Shown here in pieces: positions 29,877 through 41,185 of a DNA stretch of 64,000 nt. The translations under genes were made by a program, and so were the position numbers. The first letter of the stretch is position 1; each line of letters opens with the position of its first letter. Source of the DNA: Asterias rubens (Eukaryota > Echinodermata > Asteroidea > Forcipulatida > Asteriidae); assembly GCF_902459465.1 (NCBI RefSeq), contig NC_047082.1:4774001-4838000 (forward strand), written 5' to 3'. The notes below the pieces were generated by a model that saw nothing but the letters and a program-made list of their open reading frames with translations, did no database searches and was not told where the DNA came from.

Positions 29877-31089
29877 CAAGGAGAAAAACTCTGGGTAGAT
29901 CAGAACACACTTAGATAGATATTTGTAATGTATGCACATTTCAAATGCATGTATGACAGGGAAAAGTTGTCCACCCTTTCTCTTGAGTTTGTCATACAAG
30001 ATCTTTTAACGTTTGACAAAAAAACAAAACCCAAGAAAAACCTTCCAAAAAACTTTGATAATGATTACCAATTATGATGTACCAAAAATGTCAGAATCAC
30101 AAAAATGACTCACACACCATACATTCAACATATTTAAACATGCTGGCAATATTAATTTACCCTCAACATCCACAAAAATACAAGGTAAACACCTGACTCA
30201 ATATGTATATATATACAAACATACTATAAATCATAGTGAACACTGATGCTTTACATGTACAGTTGATATAGTGGTATGATTAATGTGGAAAATATGCTCC
30301 ACATGTGGTATCCAGTGTACTAGTGTGAGTGTAGTTTTATTGCTGCAATGCAATGAATTATGCATCTATTTCATTACCTTAAATGGCGACTACATGAGTT
30401 GAAGAAAAGTGCATTTAAAAAAAATGTTTTAGAAAACAACTGCTGGCACTTAACTGATACCTATTCGGGGAACATAAAACAAACAGATTTTAAAGTATGA
30501 AGTTATGAACCACAAGGGAAACTGACTGTGTAAATTGAGCAAAGAAATTTACTAGTGCCAACATTAAAATTGATTGGCTGTGTATTGCACCTACAGCACC
30601 TTGTAAATCATTACATGGTGCTATGTAAAGGAATAGGGTCTTGCTTGATCATACTTCAAACATAGCTTTGCAAGAAAAATATTGAATTCTGAGGCGCCAT
30701 AAGCATCACAGAGTGACTTGATTTGTGCACTATACATGTATGTATAAGAAGTGACAATTATTATTTTTTAAAAACAAAAACCCAAAACCCACAACTTTAC
30801 AAAAGAATATGCTATCCAACTAACCTCAACCAAATTGTGTGTTTGCTGTTCCTCATAAAAACATACAATTACAGTTTTGCGGAATTGAAAACAGTAGACA
30901 TGTACACGTGTTGTACATATTGTCTTACTATGTAAGATTGACCAACAATCATTCACAACAATTCTACTTTCAAATGAGCCACAGAATCCTGAAATACACA
31001 GATCACTTGAACATCCAAGGAAATCATACATAAGATCAAATTATTGCACATCATAGCATTCATTCATGTACTATACATGTATTTTAAGC
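29877..31089. other. No gene seen; presumed intron or upstream region of the Kelch gene
   Basis: AT-rich unique sequence without convincing exons. Confidence 0.5.
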
Positions 31090-31254
31090 ATGCTATTTAT
31101 GAATGCAACATTCACAATCACCCCAAACAACATCTAATGTATCTCATCTCATCCTATAATGTCCTAGCATACAACACTCCTACAACCAACTTCCTCTATT
31201 ATACAGAGATGCCAGTGACTCTTTCCTTTTGCTGCTGAAGGAAAGGAGGTCACC

Positions 31255-31277
31255 GCCCCCCCCCCCCCCCCCCCCCA
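31255..31277. repeat. Poly-C tract of about 22 bases
   Basis: Uninterrupted C-run. Its length is unreliable in sequencing. Confidence 0.9.
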
Positions 31278-31362
31278 CGCTCAGACCCAAAAAAACAATA
31301 ACAAAACATAACAGCAATTTTTTTTAACATTAAGAAAAAGTAAATGCTTTCCTACATTTAAA

Positions 31363-31468
31363 ATAGTCTTGCTCCAAGGCGTCAATGATTGTTACTGCAT
31401 GTGTACTACATACGTATGTACTGCACTTTATATTAATTGATATCTGACGCCTTGGGTCAAGACTAGTT
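31363..31468. mobile_element. Short inverted-repeat element
   Basis: AGTCTTGCTCCAAGGCGTCA and TGACGCCTTGGGTCAAGACT are inverted and enclose about 65 bases with a TACATACGTATGTA palindrome. Confidence 0.65.
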
Positions 31469-31519
31469 CAAACCGGCCATCTGTGTAGTGGTTGAGTTGA
31501 CGGCGAGTTGACGGCACAT

Positions 31520-31700
31520 ATTATTTTCTCCGGCCAGATAGAATATGGAGCGCCGGAAATAAGTTTTCAATAAAATATATTTTCTCCGGCCAGATGAAAT
31601 ACGGACCTCTGGAAATCTGTTTTTAATAAAATAATTTTTTTCTGGTCAGATGAAACACGGAAATTTTTTAACAACCAGAATTCCGGCAATAGCCGGAAAA
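31520..31700. repeat. Three tandem units of about 60 bp
   Basis: Units share ATTTTCTCCGGCCAGAT, GGAAAT and TTTTCAATAAAAT or TTTTTAATAAAAT. The third unit is diverged and runs into GGCAATAGCCGGAAAA. Confidence 0.75.
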
Positions 31701-32790
31701 CTGGCATCCGTGTATAATAAAATGACACTACATACAGTGTATACACCACATCTATCCATCTAGCACCATGCAACATCCACAATCACTCCAAACAACATCT
31801 CATCCTACATGTAGCATCCCCCACCTCCTACAACCAAAGTCCTTGTATCTTCATCTGTTATAACATGACAAGCTACATACAGTGTATACATCACATCTAT
31901 CGATCTAGCACCATGCAACATCCACGATCACTCCATACAAAATCTCATTCTAGCATAGTCCTCTATCACGTTGTTACCAACTTGTTCATGTTCCTTGTTT
32001 CCAATAACAGTAATGAATGCCAACATTCATTGTGCAAACATGGCACCAGGCTATTATTTCGTCCAGCCTCAGTTTGGTTACAATGAGTTGGAATGGAATA
32101 AAATCAAGATGGCCACACCGTGACAAAGGTCTATGCTCCACCTACAATGTCAGAGATGCCAAGTCCAGAGGCCAGCTATGCGTGAGTTTTTATCAAAGCT
32201 CACTGTATCTTCATGTTTAATCACAGCTATCCATCTACATGTTTAGCACCATGCAACATCCACAATCACTCCAAACAACATCTGATCATCCTAGCATACA
32301 TACATGTATACGTACTCCACCTCCTACAACCAAAGTCCCTGCATCTTCATCTGTTATAACAACATGACAATACATACAGTGTAACAGCTATCCATTTATG
32401 TAGCACCATTCAACTTTCAAACAACATATCATCCTAGCATCTCCCACCTCCTACATGTACAACCAAAGTCCCTGTATCTTCATCTGTTATAACATGAAAC
32501 ATCACAGTTATCCATCTAGCACCATGTACTGCCATGTACAACGCAGCATCCATACTATGTATAATTACACCAAACAACATGTCACCCTAGCATACTCTAC
32601 ATGTACCTCCTTCAACCAATGTCCCTGTATCTTTTTAGATCATAACATGAAACATCAGTTATCCATCTAGCAACATGTACAATGCAGCATCCATAATTAC
32701 CCCAAACAACACCTCATCCTAGCATCCTCTCTACATGTATATCCAAAGTCCCTGTATCTTCATCTGTTATAACATGATCCAGACTACCTG

Positions 32791-33534
32791 TGGTGCTTAC
32801 GATTCGTTTCATTAATTTGACTGATTGATCCAGCGCTCCCAGTGCTCAAGCAGACCCCATACCTCCTTCTAAGCTCCTGTAGACGGTGTTTACATGTGCA
32901 CTGATGACTCACAGACATTGGTAGTGATGATTAGACCACGCATCATCCCTATGATGTCATGTCTGTGGTAAATACGCAGGCCTGGGGGTTTGTTGTTGAT
33001 GATGTCAATATTAACATGGAATACATATACATCTTCAGTATCATGGAACGATTACCTGACAACTATTATGTAGATACATGTAGTAAGGGTATCTTGTCAG
33101 CATCTGTTCTTATTCTGCCTCCTTAATTTCTTTGGAAGAATTCCACAGCTGTGAGGCTTTTCTCATCAATTAATAATGTAGTTATTAATAATTAGTATTA
33201 ATTTCCACTTATCCTTTAAACAGCAGCATAATTTAGAATTGTACGCAAACAGAACCCAAGGTACTACATGTACATGTTGATGTAAACAAACTTTGTTTGA
33301 CCTGGCCATCACAAATGCATGGCGCGTACATTACCATGCAAATTTACATTTATGTTCAGTACATTGTACAGTCCTGTTTCGTTACAAATGACATGTGGAT
33401 AATAATTTTGTAGTTTTCATGTTGGGAATGAATTTCCACAATCACTCATTGTGTGCATCTTTTAATGACCCATTGAGAATATACAGAAAAATGATAATTA
33501 CTATACATTATAAATGTGCATATGGGTGCTTACT
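32791..33534. other. No gene seen
   Basis: AT-rich unique sequence between two tandem arrays. Confidence 0.5.
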
Positions 33535-35130
33535 TTTTATTTGTAACTGGGGTAGGAGGGGTGGGGTTGGATATGCGGGTTAGTGTACAGTATGTACATA
33601 ATATGAGGGTTGGAGTAGGAGGGGTGCAGAGCAGGAGGGGTGGGGTATGATGACGGGTGGGGTATGATGAAGGGTGGGGTATGATGAAGGGTGGGGTATG
33701 ATGAAGGGTGGGGTATGATGAAGGGTGGGTATGATGAAGGGTGGGGTATGATGAAGGGTGGGGTATGATGATGGGTGGGGCAGGAGGGGTGTGGTATGAT
33801 GAAGGATGGGGTATGATGAAGGGTGGGGTATGATGAAGGGTGGGGTATGATGAAGGGTGGGGTATGATGAAGGGTGGGGTATGATGAAGGGTGGGGCAGG
33901 AGGGGTGGGGTACAGTATGAGATTTTGAGTGTATCAGGGTTGGACTAGGGCATGAGGGTTGGGGTACGAGGGGTGTGGTGGGGTAGGAGGGTTGGAGAAG
34001 GGTATGAGGGGTGGGGTAGGAAGGGTGGGTATGAGGAGTGGGGTAGGAAGGGTGGGTATGAGGGGTGGAGTAGGAAGGGTGGGTATGAGGGGTGGGGTAC
34101 GAGGGGTGGGTATGAGGGGTGGAGTAGGAAGGGTGGGTATGAGGGGTGGGGTAGGAAGGGTGGGTATGAGGAGTGGGGTAGGAAGGGTGGGTATGAGGGG
34201 TGGAGTAGGAAGGGTGGGTATGAGGGGTGGGGGTAGGAGTAGGATAGGGCATGAAGGTTGAGGTGAGGGATGGGATAGGGTATGAGGGGTGGGGTACGAG
34301 GGGTGTGGTGGGGTAGGAAGGGTGGGTATGAGGGGTGGTATAGGAAGGGTGGGTATGAGGGGTGGAGTAGGAAGGGTGGGTATGAGGGGTGGGGTAGGAA
34401 GGGTGGGGTATGAGGAGTAGGGTAGGAAGGGTGGGGTATGAGGGGTGGAGTAGAAAGGGTGGGTATGAGGGGTGGGGTACGAGGGGTGTGTATGAGGGGT
34501 GGAGTAGGAAGGGTGGGTATGAGGGGTGGGGTAGGAGTAGGATAGGGCATGAAGGTTGAGGTGAGGGATGGGATAGGGTATGAGAGTTGGGGTACGAGGG
34601 GTGTGGTGGGGTACATGTATAATGAGGGTTGGAGTATGAGGGTGGGGTAGGAAGGGTGGGTATGAGGGGTGGGGTAGGAAGGGGTGGGGTAGGAAGTGTG
34701 GTGGTTGAGGGTTGGGGTAGGAGTGGGGTTAAGTATGAGGGTTGAGGTGTATGAGGGTTGGGGTAGGGTATGAGGGTGGGGTAGGACGGGTAGGGTATGA
34801 GGGGTAGGGTATGAGTGGTGGGGTAGGAGGGGTGGGGTATGAGGGTTTGGGTAGGAGCGGGATAGGGTATGATGGTTGGGGTGTATGAGGGTTGGGGTAG
34901 GGTATGAGGGATGGGGTAGGAAGAGTGCGGATGGGGTATGAGGGGTGGGGTAGGAGGTTTTGGGTAGGATGAGTGGAGTAGGGTATATTGGTTTGGGTGT
35001 ATGAGGGTTGGGGTAGGGTATGAGGGCTGTGGTAGTAGGGTTGGGGTAGGAGGGGTGGGGTAGAAGGGTTGAGGTAGGAAAAGTCGGGTAGGAGGAGTGG
35101 GGTCCAGAGGATTTCGGCAGGGAGTCAGAT
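33535..35130 (+). repeat. G-rich minisatellite with G-quadruplex motifs
   Basis: The left part (33600-33900) has a 17-bp unit (GGGTGGGGTATGATGAA). The right part has mainly a 27-bp unit (GGGGTGGAGTAGGAAGGGTG plus GGTATGA) and variants. GGGTGGGGTAGGAAGGGTGG and similar units carry four G-tracts with loops of 1, 6 and 1 bases, fitting the usual quadruplex pattern. Because 27 is divisible by three, the C-rich strand is open for 565 and 406 codons in two frames as SYPTPHTHP repeats. I judge these open by composition, not genes. Confidence 0.95.
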
Positions 35131-36251
35131 ATGAGGGGCTTACATGTAGGCCCCCTATTAACCAAATAACAATGAAAGAAAAATCACACCATTTTGTCTC
35201 AGGTCCATCAATACATGCTTGTTCCATCTTTACAAATGAAGTTACAGTTTTATAACACCACCTTTGTCACATTTGTACATAATTAGCAACTATGTACTTT
35301 GTGTTCCTAAATTTAGCTTCATTGAAGACCAATCTTTACTTTCACCAATAATCTTGTTACCATTTTCTTCAAATATCAAGTTCATTTAGTGCTCATTTGA
35401 ACAATACATTATAATCCATGGATGTTTCATTTAAATGATTTGTTTAAATTTGTATCTTTGTATTTGGTGCTGTTGCCCTGGTTTACTATAGTCTTCAACT
35501 GTTCAATGACACCAGCATCATAGCATCATCATGGTATAATAAATATTATTATTATTTATTCTTATCATCTACTATGATTCATCAAGACAAACAAATCTCA
35601 ATTTCAGGTTATCTCACATGATGCACTTTCATTGCACGAATCACCTCTTAAGATGTACCGACCATGCCGCCCTGCTTCCAAGAACAAGTTCTTTGTCTCA
35701 ACATTCTTTGTCTCATCAAACCAAGAAACCAATGACTCAATATGAAGGCGGTTTACTACAATCCACTTACAGCTTGACAGCTTCTGAGGCTTACTGTTAC
35801 ACCACTGACAGAGAAAAAAGATATACCCAGCAATTTCACGCTGGTTTGAACCAATTACAGCCCTCACAAGGGAAGCGTCTGAGCATGGGCTAACAGGAGG
35901 CACGTGTGGCTTGTAATAAGAACACTCGGCTGAGATGGACTGCTCATGGATTTCTTTGTGTATCACAAACACTTGGAGTGAGTAGCAAGTGCTGATGCTA
36001 GTGGGGGATTTACACAAAAAGTCATCGTTCACTGCTATTTCCATCACAACGTGAACAAATATACACCAACCTACAGTGTATACTGTATAAACCACGCTCC
36101 GCCAACAAATTTGGGCCGATACTGTTCATCACAAAGACAGTAGTCATCTTCACATTATAAATATACGCACTTAAAGGCAAAGTTAAACTTGTGATTTTTT
36201 TTAATCGTTTGATTGTATCCTATATAAATACATATGTAATGTACACAAGGT
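35131..36251. other. No supported gene; one long minus-strand open stretch
   Basis: AT-rich sequence. 35604-36095 is open on the minus strand for 163 codons but has no recognisable domain. A minus-strand donor (AGCT then GTAAGT, ending at about 35771) could mark an upstream non-coding exon of the Kelch gene, which is speculative. Confidence 0.3.
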
Positions 36252-36272
36252 CACTGTGTTCTGGGGTCGATT

Positions 36273-36277
<5 letters not shown>
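36252..36277. repeat. 26-bp direct repeat, left copy
   Basis: CACTGTGTTCTGGGGTCGAT plus TTAATA recurs exactly at 37167-37192. The copies bracket the SINE and inverted-repeat cluster. Confidence 0.85.
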
Positions 36278-36303
<26 letters not shown>

Positions 36304-36622
36304 TAATTTGGGGGGCTAATCATCCTTACTCGCAGCTAAGAGCTGAATTGCGAAGGAGGCGGCTACAATGTGTTCGAGAAGCAGGCATGCAAGGGCGCAT
36401 TCAGCTGCCAGCCACATCAACCCATTATGACCACGGAGCACAGCCAAGATCGAAAGTGTTTGATTTTTTCCTGAGGGAGGAAAACTGGATAGTCTGGAAA
36501 ACCCTCGTGGCACAGCAGAGAACCAACGCACAACTCAACTCACATATGGCCCCGACCGGGAATCGAACCGCCTTGAGCGCCTTACGCACAAGCCAACCGT
36601 GCCACCTCATAGGAAATAAAAG
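36276..36622 (-). mobile_element. tRNA-derived SINE with (TTA)n tail
   Basis: On the minus strand an A-box-like TGGCTTGTGCGT and a B box GGTTCGATTCC stand in tRNA spacing near 36605-36550. An unrelated body follows and the element ends in about nine ATT repeats (36278-36310 on the plus strand). The internal promoter is recognisable, but the anticodon arm is not functional. Confidence 0.7.
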
Positions 36623-36769
36623 GGTAGCGACGCGTTCTTACACGGCCGTTTAAAACCGGCAGGGTCGAATTGCTGTGTGATAAAGGCCCGAGCCAAAAGG
36701 CCAGGGCCTTAAGCGCACGGCAACGACCCTCCAAGGTTTAAAACGGACGTTTAAGAACAAGTCACTACA
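36623..36769. mobile_element. Inverted-repeat element, GTTCTTA-ACGGCCGTTT family
   Basis: GTTCTTACACGGCCGTTTAA and TTAAACGTCCGTTTTAAACC on the opposite strand are the ends. CAGGGTCG and CGACCCTCC are also inverted. It abuts the SINE. Confidence 0.75.
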
Positions 36770-36869
36770 TGTACTCTTTTATTCCCATTCATAAATGCCC
36801 TTTTGTTAAAAAACATTAACACTTTAACAATTGAAAATTTGAGGTTTGAAATATTTTCATACAAAACTT

Positions 36870-37125
36870 TGTGAAGAATCTGTTCGATGCACGTGGTTTG
36901 TGTGTACGCGTGCGCGCTTAGATTATGCGCACGCTTAGATTATGCGCGCGCTTAGATTAGGCGATGTTACTATAGCTATGAAATGCGTTCCGCGTGATAA
37001 TCTTGCGCGCGGAAGCCAGCTTTTAATAAAAAGCTCCAGCTGGTCATTATCAAAGGTTTAAACACCCCCACGTGACGCGCTCTCCACCAATAGGAGTAAA
37101 GAAACAGTCTGGGGTATTTATGAAT
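36870..37125 (-). repeat. Family K repeat, copy 1
   Basis: The minus strand carries TCCTATTGGTGGAGAGCGCG, TCACGTGG and GTGTTTAAACCTTTGATAAT, shared with 52680-52945. A 17-bp unit (GCGCGCTTAGATTATGC) is repeated three times at 36911-36963. Confidence 0.65.
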
Positions 37126-37166
37126 GTACAATAAAACTAATCTGTGAACATTTTATTTCAAAAGGC

Positions 37167-37192
37167 CACTGTGTTCTGGGGTCGATTTAATA
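37167..37192. repeat. 26-bp direct repeat, right copy
   Basis: Exact second copy of 36252-36277. Beyond it the sequence continues as AAAGAGTTAGGATTAGTCCT, matching the AGTCCTA element family at 50335. The left copy instead runs into the SINE tail. Confidence 0.85.
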
Positions 37193-37587
37193 AAGAGTTA
37201 GGATTAGTCCTAGGATATTAAAAGCTCAGGAAAAACAGAAAATGTAAAGGGAACATTGCAGATGTACAATGTTTGTGATTTGTAAACACCTCCAAAGTCA
37301 GATGCTCTATGGTCAGTGACACTATAATCGCTACCCGACTACTGCCTGAACAACCTACGTGTACATGACAAGTCCTCATGACTATGGGACAACTAATGAG
37401 TACTTAACTATACCCACAGTACATACACTTAATCCCATTGGAGTAACAGGATTGTGACTACTTACAAATTGTGTAAGTGAAAAATGTACCTGAAATAATT
37501 GTGTGATGTGACACAGTTTAAATTTGCATCCAAAATTTACACACATATTTGTATTTTCATTCCTACAAATTTGTGTGCTCAGATGCC

Positions 37588-37946
37588 TTAAAGGCAGTGG
37601 ACACTATTGGTGATTACTCAAAATATTTATAAGCATAAAACCTTTCTTGGTGACGAGTATTGGGGAGAGGTAGATGGTATAAAACATTGTGAGAAACAGC
37701 TCCCTCTGAAGTGCCATAGTTTTCGAGAAAGAAGTAATTTTCCACAAATTTGATTTTGAGACCTCACGTTTAGAACTTGAGGTCTCGAAATCAACCATCT
37801 AAACGCACACAACTTCGTGTGGCAAGGGTTATTTTTCTTTCATTTTTATCTCGCAACTTCAATGACCGATTGAGCTCAAATTTTCACAGGTTTGTTATTT
37901 TATGCATATGTCTTTGACAATTACCAATAGTGTCCACTGCCTTTAA
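37588..37946 (-). mobile_element. Family A element, full length
   Basis: TTAAAGGCAGTGGACACTAT and ATAGTGTCCACTGCCTTTAA are inverted ends, flanked by TTAA. Long subtype with the GAGACCTCACG / CTTGAGGTCTC inner pair. Confidence 0.9.
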
Positions 37947-38334
37947 AAAGGCGTCAGGCCTGAAGTCTTTTTTTAGAATTTCTATGCTGTAAGAACTCAA
38001 ACACCTAAAACAAGAAAACACCCAAAGTTTATTTTGTTTTGTTCAACTGTATGTAAATACTCTGCTCTTAAGAATCAGAGCTTCTTGAAAACATCTTATA
38101 TCGTGGTCAGTGCCATAGGTCTGGTGCCAGATTGTCACCAAAGTTGATATCCAAACTAGCGTTCATTGGATTGTACTATTCCTAGCCTCTCACAAAAAAG
38201 CCAGGGGTCATTAACTGCTGGCTCAATACTAAATATAAATCTAGCAGAATCGGCACGGTGGCGTTTCTCTAGTCTCCGAAGGGACTAGCAATAACAGGTG
38301 ATCTCAATACATGGCGCCTTGAAGCTGCCCACGC

Positions 38335-38375
38335 TCAAGACAAGGTGGCTGGCTACCCAAGCTGATTTCTTAAAG
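38335..38375. repeat. Direct repeat flanking a family A element, left copy
   Basis: TCAAGACAAGGTGGCTGGCT to GATTTCTTAAAG. The right copy at 38724-38776 has the same sequence plus an 11-base insert (CATGCCTTGCG). Confidence 0.8.
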
Positions 38376-38728
38376 GCATTGGACACTATTGATATTTACT
38401 AAAAATAATTGTTAGCATAAAACCTTACTTGGTAACGAGCAATAGAGAGCTGTTGATAGTATAAAACATTGTGAGAAATGGCTCCCTGTGAAGTATTGTA
38501 GTATTTGAGAGTGAAGTAATTTCTGAAGGCCTTTTAGTAGGCATCTGAAAGCACACAAATTTGTACACCAAGGGCGTTTTTTCTTTCATTATTCTCTTGC
38601 AACTTTGATGACAAATTGAGCCCAAATTTTCACAGGTTTATTATTTAATTCATATGTTGGGAAACGCCAACATGACCAAGTGCGAATACTGGTCTTTGAC
38701 ATTTACCAAAGGCGTCCAGTGCCTTTAA
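38371..38728 (-). mobile_element. Family A element, full length
   Basis: TTAAAGGCATTGGACACTAT and GGCGTCCAGTGCCTTTAA are the ends. It lies between the two copies of a locally duplicated segment. Confidence 0.85.
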
Positions 38729-38776
38729 GACAAGGTGGCTGACTACCCAAGCCATGCCTTGCGCTGATTTCTTTAA
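38724..38776. repeat. Direct repeat flanking a family A element, right copy
   Basis: TTAAGACAAGGTGGCTGACT to GATTTCTTTAAG. TTAA stands at both ends of the segment, as in the duplication around the family H element at 23419-23924. Confidence 0.8.
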
Positions 38777-39394
38777 GATAGACCCTTGAGGCAGGCATTG
38801 TCATGGGTAATCCCCCCCTATTGAGCTTCATATTTGGCATCTGATAATAATGTATCATGTAGCCGCCAAAAGGGGATCCTTTCCTGAAAGAATCAAAGAG
38901 CCGATGTAAAGTATACATCAAGTGAATAGTCAAGCAGTGGCGCAGAGGTAAATGACATCAACGTTGAGGTTAAAATGTAGTCGAGATGGACAAGGAGGCG
39001 GCTAGCGACTGCTAGTGACGGCGTCGCCATGGCGAGAGTTACTGTCTCCGGACAGGATCAGACAGACCAGATTATGCTTGGCAAGAAACCTGGAGGCTGG
39101 ATGTTTTCTTGTGACCCCCCCCCCTAAACACATGCATTAGGGATGTCTATTAAAAGAATATGCATGGTGTATGGACAGTAATTTGAGGTGTTGTTGAACT
39201 CACAGCTTCTGACCTTCCTGAACATAGTGAGATGATTGTTATTGATTACCAAGGACTTCTCTTAACATCCAACAGCAAAATGATGTCAAGATACCTAGTA
39301 CACAGGGATCACCTAGATGTATTGACAAATATGAGAAGGTATCCAGCTCTTTGGAACCAGACTACATTCAGCTTGGTGACAACATAGTGTCTGT
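38777..39394. other. No supported gene
   Basis: Mostly unique. 38990-39110 is GC-richer (GACGGCGTCGCCATGGCGAG) but every frame is broken or very short. A C-run lies at 39115-39125. Confidence 0.45.
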
Positions 39395-40495
39395 AAAGAC
39401 AAACACCTTAGGCTACTGTGGCTTTGGCTACTACTGCGGCTTGCTGTTACGACTTGCTTTGGCTACAGCCTGTGGCCTTGGCTATTGCCTTGGATACTGC
39501 CTGTTGCTTTATCTAATGTATGTGATATTGGCTACTGTCTGTGGCTTTGGCTGCTGTCTGTGGCTTTGGCTGCTGTCTGTGGCTTTGGCTACTGCCTGTG
39601 GCTTTGGCTACTGTTTGTGGCCTTGGCTATTCTCTGTGACTTTTGCTAAGATGTTTGTGGCCTTGGCTACTGTCTGCGACTTTGGCTACTGTCTGTCTTT
39701 TGCTACTGTATGTGACTTTGGCCACTGTCTGTGGCTTTGACTACTGTCTGCGACTTTGGCTACTGTCTGTCTTTTGCTACTGTCTGTGACTTTGGCCACT
39801 GTCTATGGCCTTTGCTACTGTCTGTGGCATTGGCTATTCTCTGTAACTTTTGCTAAGATGTTTGTGGCCTTCTACTGCCTGTGACTTTGGCTACTGTCTG
39901 TCTTTTGATACTGTCTGTGTCTTTGGCTACTGTCGGTGGCTTTGGCTACAGTCTGTGACTTTGGCTACTGTCTGTGGCTTTGACTGCTGTCTGTGGCTTT
40001 GGCTACTGCCTGTGGCTTTGGCTACTGTTTGTGGCCTTGGCTATTCTCTGTGACTTTTGCTAAGATGTTTGTGGCCTTGGCTACTGTCTGCGACTTTGGC
40101 TACTGTCTGTCTTTTGCTACTGTATGTGACTTTGGCCACTGTCTGTGGCTTTGACTACTGTCTGCGACTTTGGCTACTGTCTGTCTTTTGCTACTGTCTG
40201 TGACTTTGGCCACTGTCTGTGGCCTTTGCTACTGTCTGTGGCATTGGCTATTCTCTGTAACTTTTGCTAAGATGTTTGTGGCCTTCTACTGCCTGTGACT
40301 TTGGCTACTGTCTGTCTTTTGATACTGTCTGTGTCTTTGGCTACTGTCGGTGGCTTTGGCTACAGTCTGTGACTTTGGCTACTGTCTGCGGCTTTGGCTA
40401 CTGTCTGTGACTTTGGCTACTGCCTGTGGCTTTGGATACTGGGTGTGGCTTTGGATACTGTTTGGGGTTTTGGCTAAGTGGCCTTGACTACTGTA
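39395..40495. repeat. 19-bp satellite with 414-bp higher-order duplication
   Basis: The unit is GGCTACTGTCTGTGGCTTT and variants, roughly 55 copies. The block from about 39605 to 39960 is repeated at about 40019-40380 with nearly the same variants in order, an offset of 414 bases. The 19-base unit is read in all frames without stops for up to 129 codons. These are not genes. Confidence 0.95.
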
Positions 40496-41185
40496 AGCTG
40501 TCAGTTAAAAAATCATAACCAAATATTTCAATTTTTCACCTTACTACAAACATTGTCAATTTCTGTTTCACACAACTAGGCATTTCAGGACAGTTCCCAT
40601 AACACAGCTCATAGACATGATAGAAGTGTAAGTATTCACATTGTCGCTGTTTTGCTGCAGTCGCTGTTTTGCTGCAGCCGTTGTGTATCGCTGCAGCCAT
40701 TCAGCCCTGCCAGACTTTTATCCCAGCAGGTTAGGAATGAATGAATTCCTATCTGACTGGTCATACCAAGGGATAGAATACTTACAGCTGTAATGTAATA
40801 AATACCTACACATCAACATAAATTGAATCAATTCAGTCAACTCCCCACAGGCCTATAGATGATGTTTCATCTTCATGTGCATAGACACTCATGCCCATTT
40901 TAAAGATAATATAGAATGGACTATAATAAAATACACAATCAAACTTTGTTTGGAGTGCATGTTTATAAATATATGAATATACTTATAATTGGATAAATGT
41001 ATTTTTTTTTTATTAGTACACAATTCACAAACAGTTTGTATCAAGTAAATTCATTTAGGTTTCTTGGACATTTGATTTTGTGCAATTAATTTGTTGGTGT
41101 TATAGATGCAGTTGTTCAATATAGAGCTTCTTTTACCCAAGTAAGCTTGCATCTTTTTATCCATACACCTAAAATCTTACTGGTG
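40496..41185. other. No gene seen
   Basis: AT-rich unique sequence, with a GCTGTTTTGCTGCAG doublet near 40648-40680. Confidence 0.5.

Larger units (their letters stand above)
31090..32790. repeat. Degenerate tandem repeat, about 100-150 bp unit, with inserts
   Basis: Blocks CAACATCCACAATCACTCC, AAACAACATCTCATCCTAGC, ACAACCAAAGTCC and GTATCTTCATCTGTTATAAC recur in order about eight times with indels, densest at 31740-32770. It is interrupted by a C-run and by the two features listed next. Confidence 0.8.

Noticed and set aside
33952..34261. Gly/Arg/Val-rich plus-strand frames of 94-100 codons
   Set aside because: Direct translation of the G-rich minisatellite, open in two frames at once.
35604..36095. 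163-codon minus-strand open frame
   Set aside because: No domain, no clear splice logic, and a shorter open stretch on the opposite strand. It is compatible with chance.
39351..40053. Open frames of 129 and 67 codons in the 19-bp satellite
   Set aside because: The repeat unit itself has no stops in any frame, so the openness is automatic.
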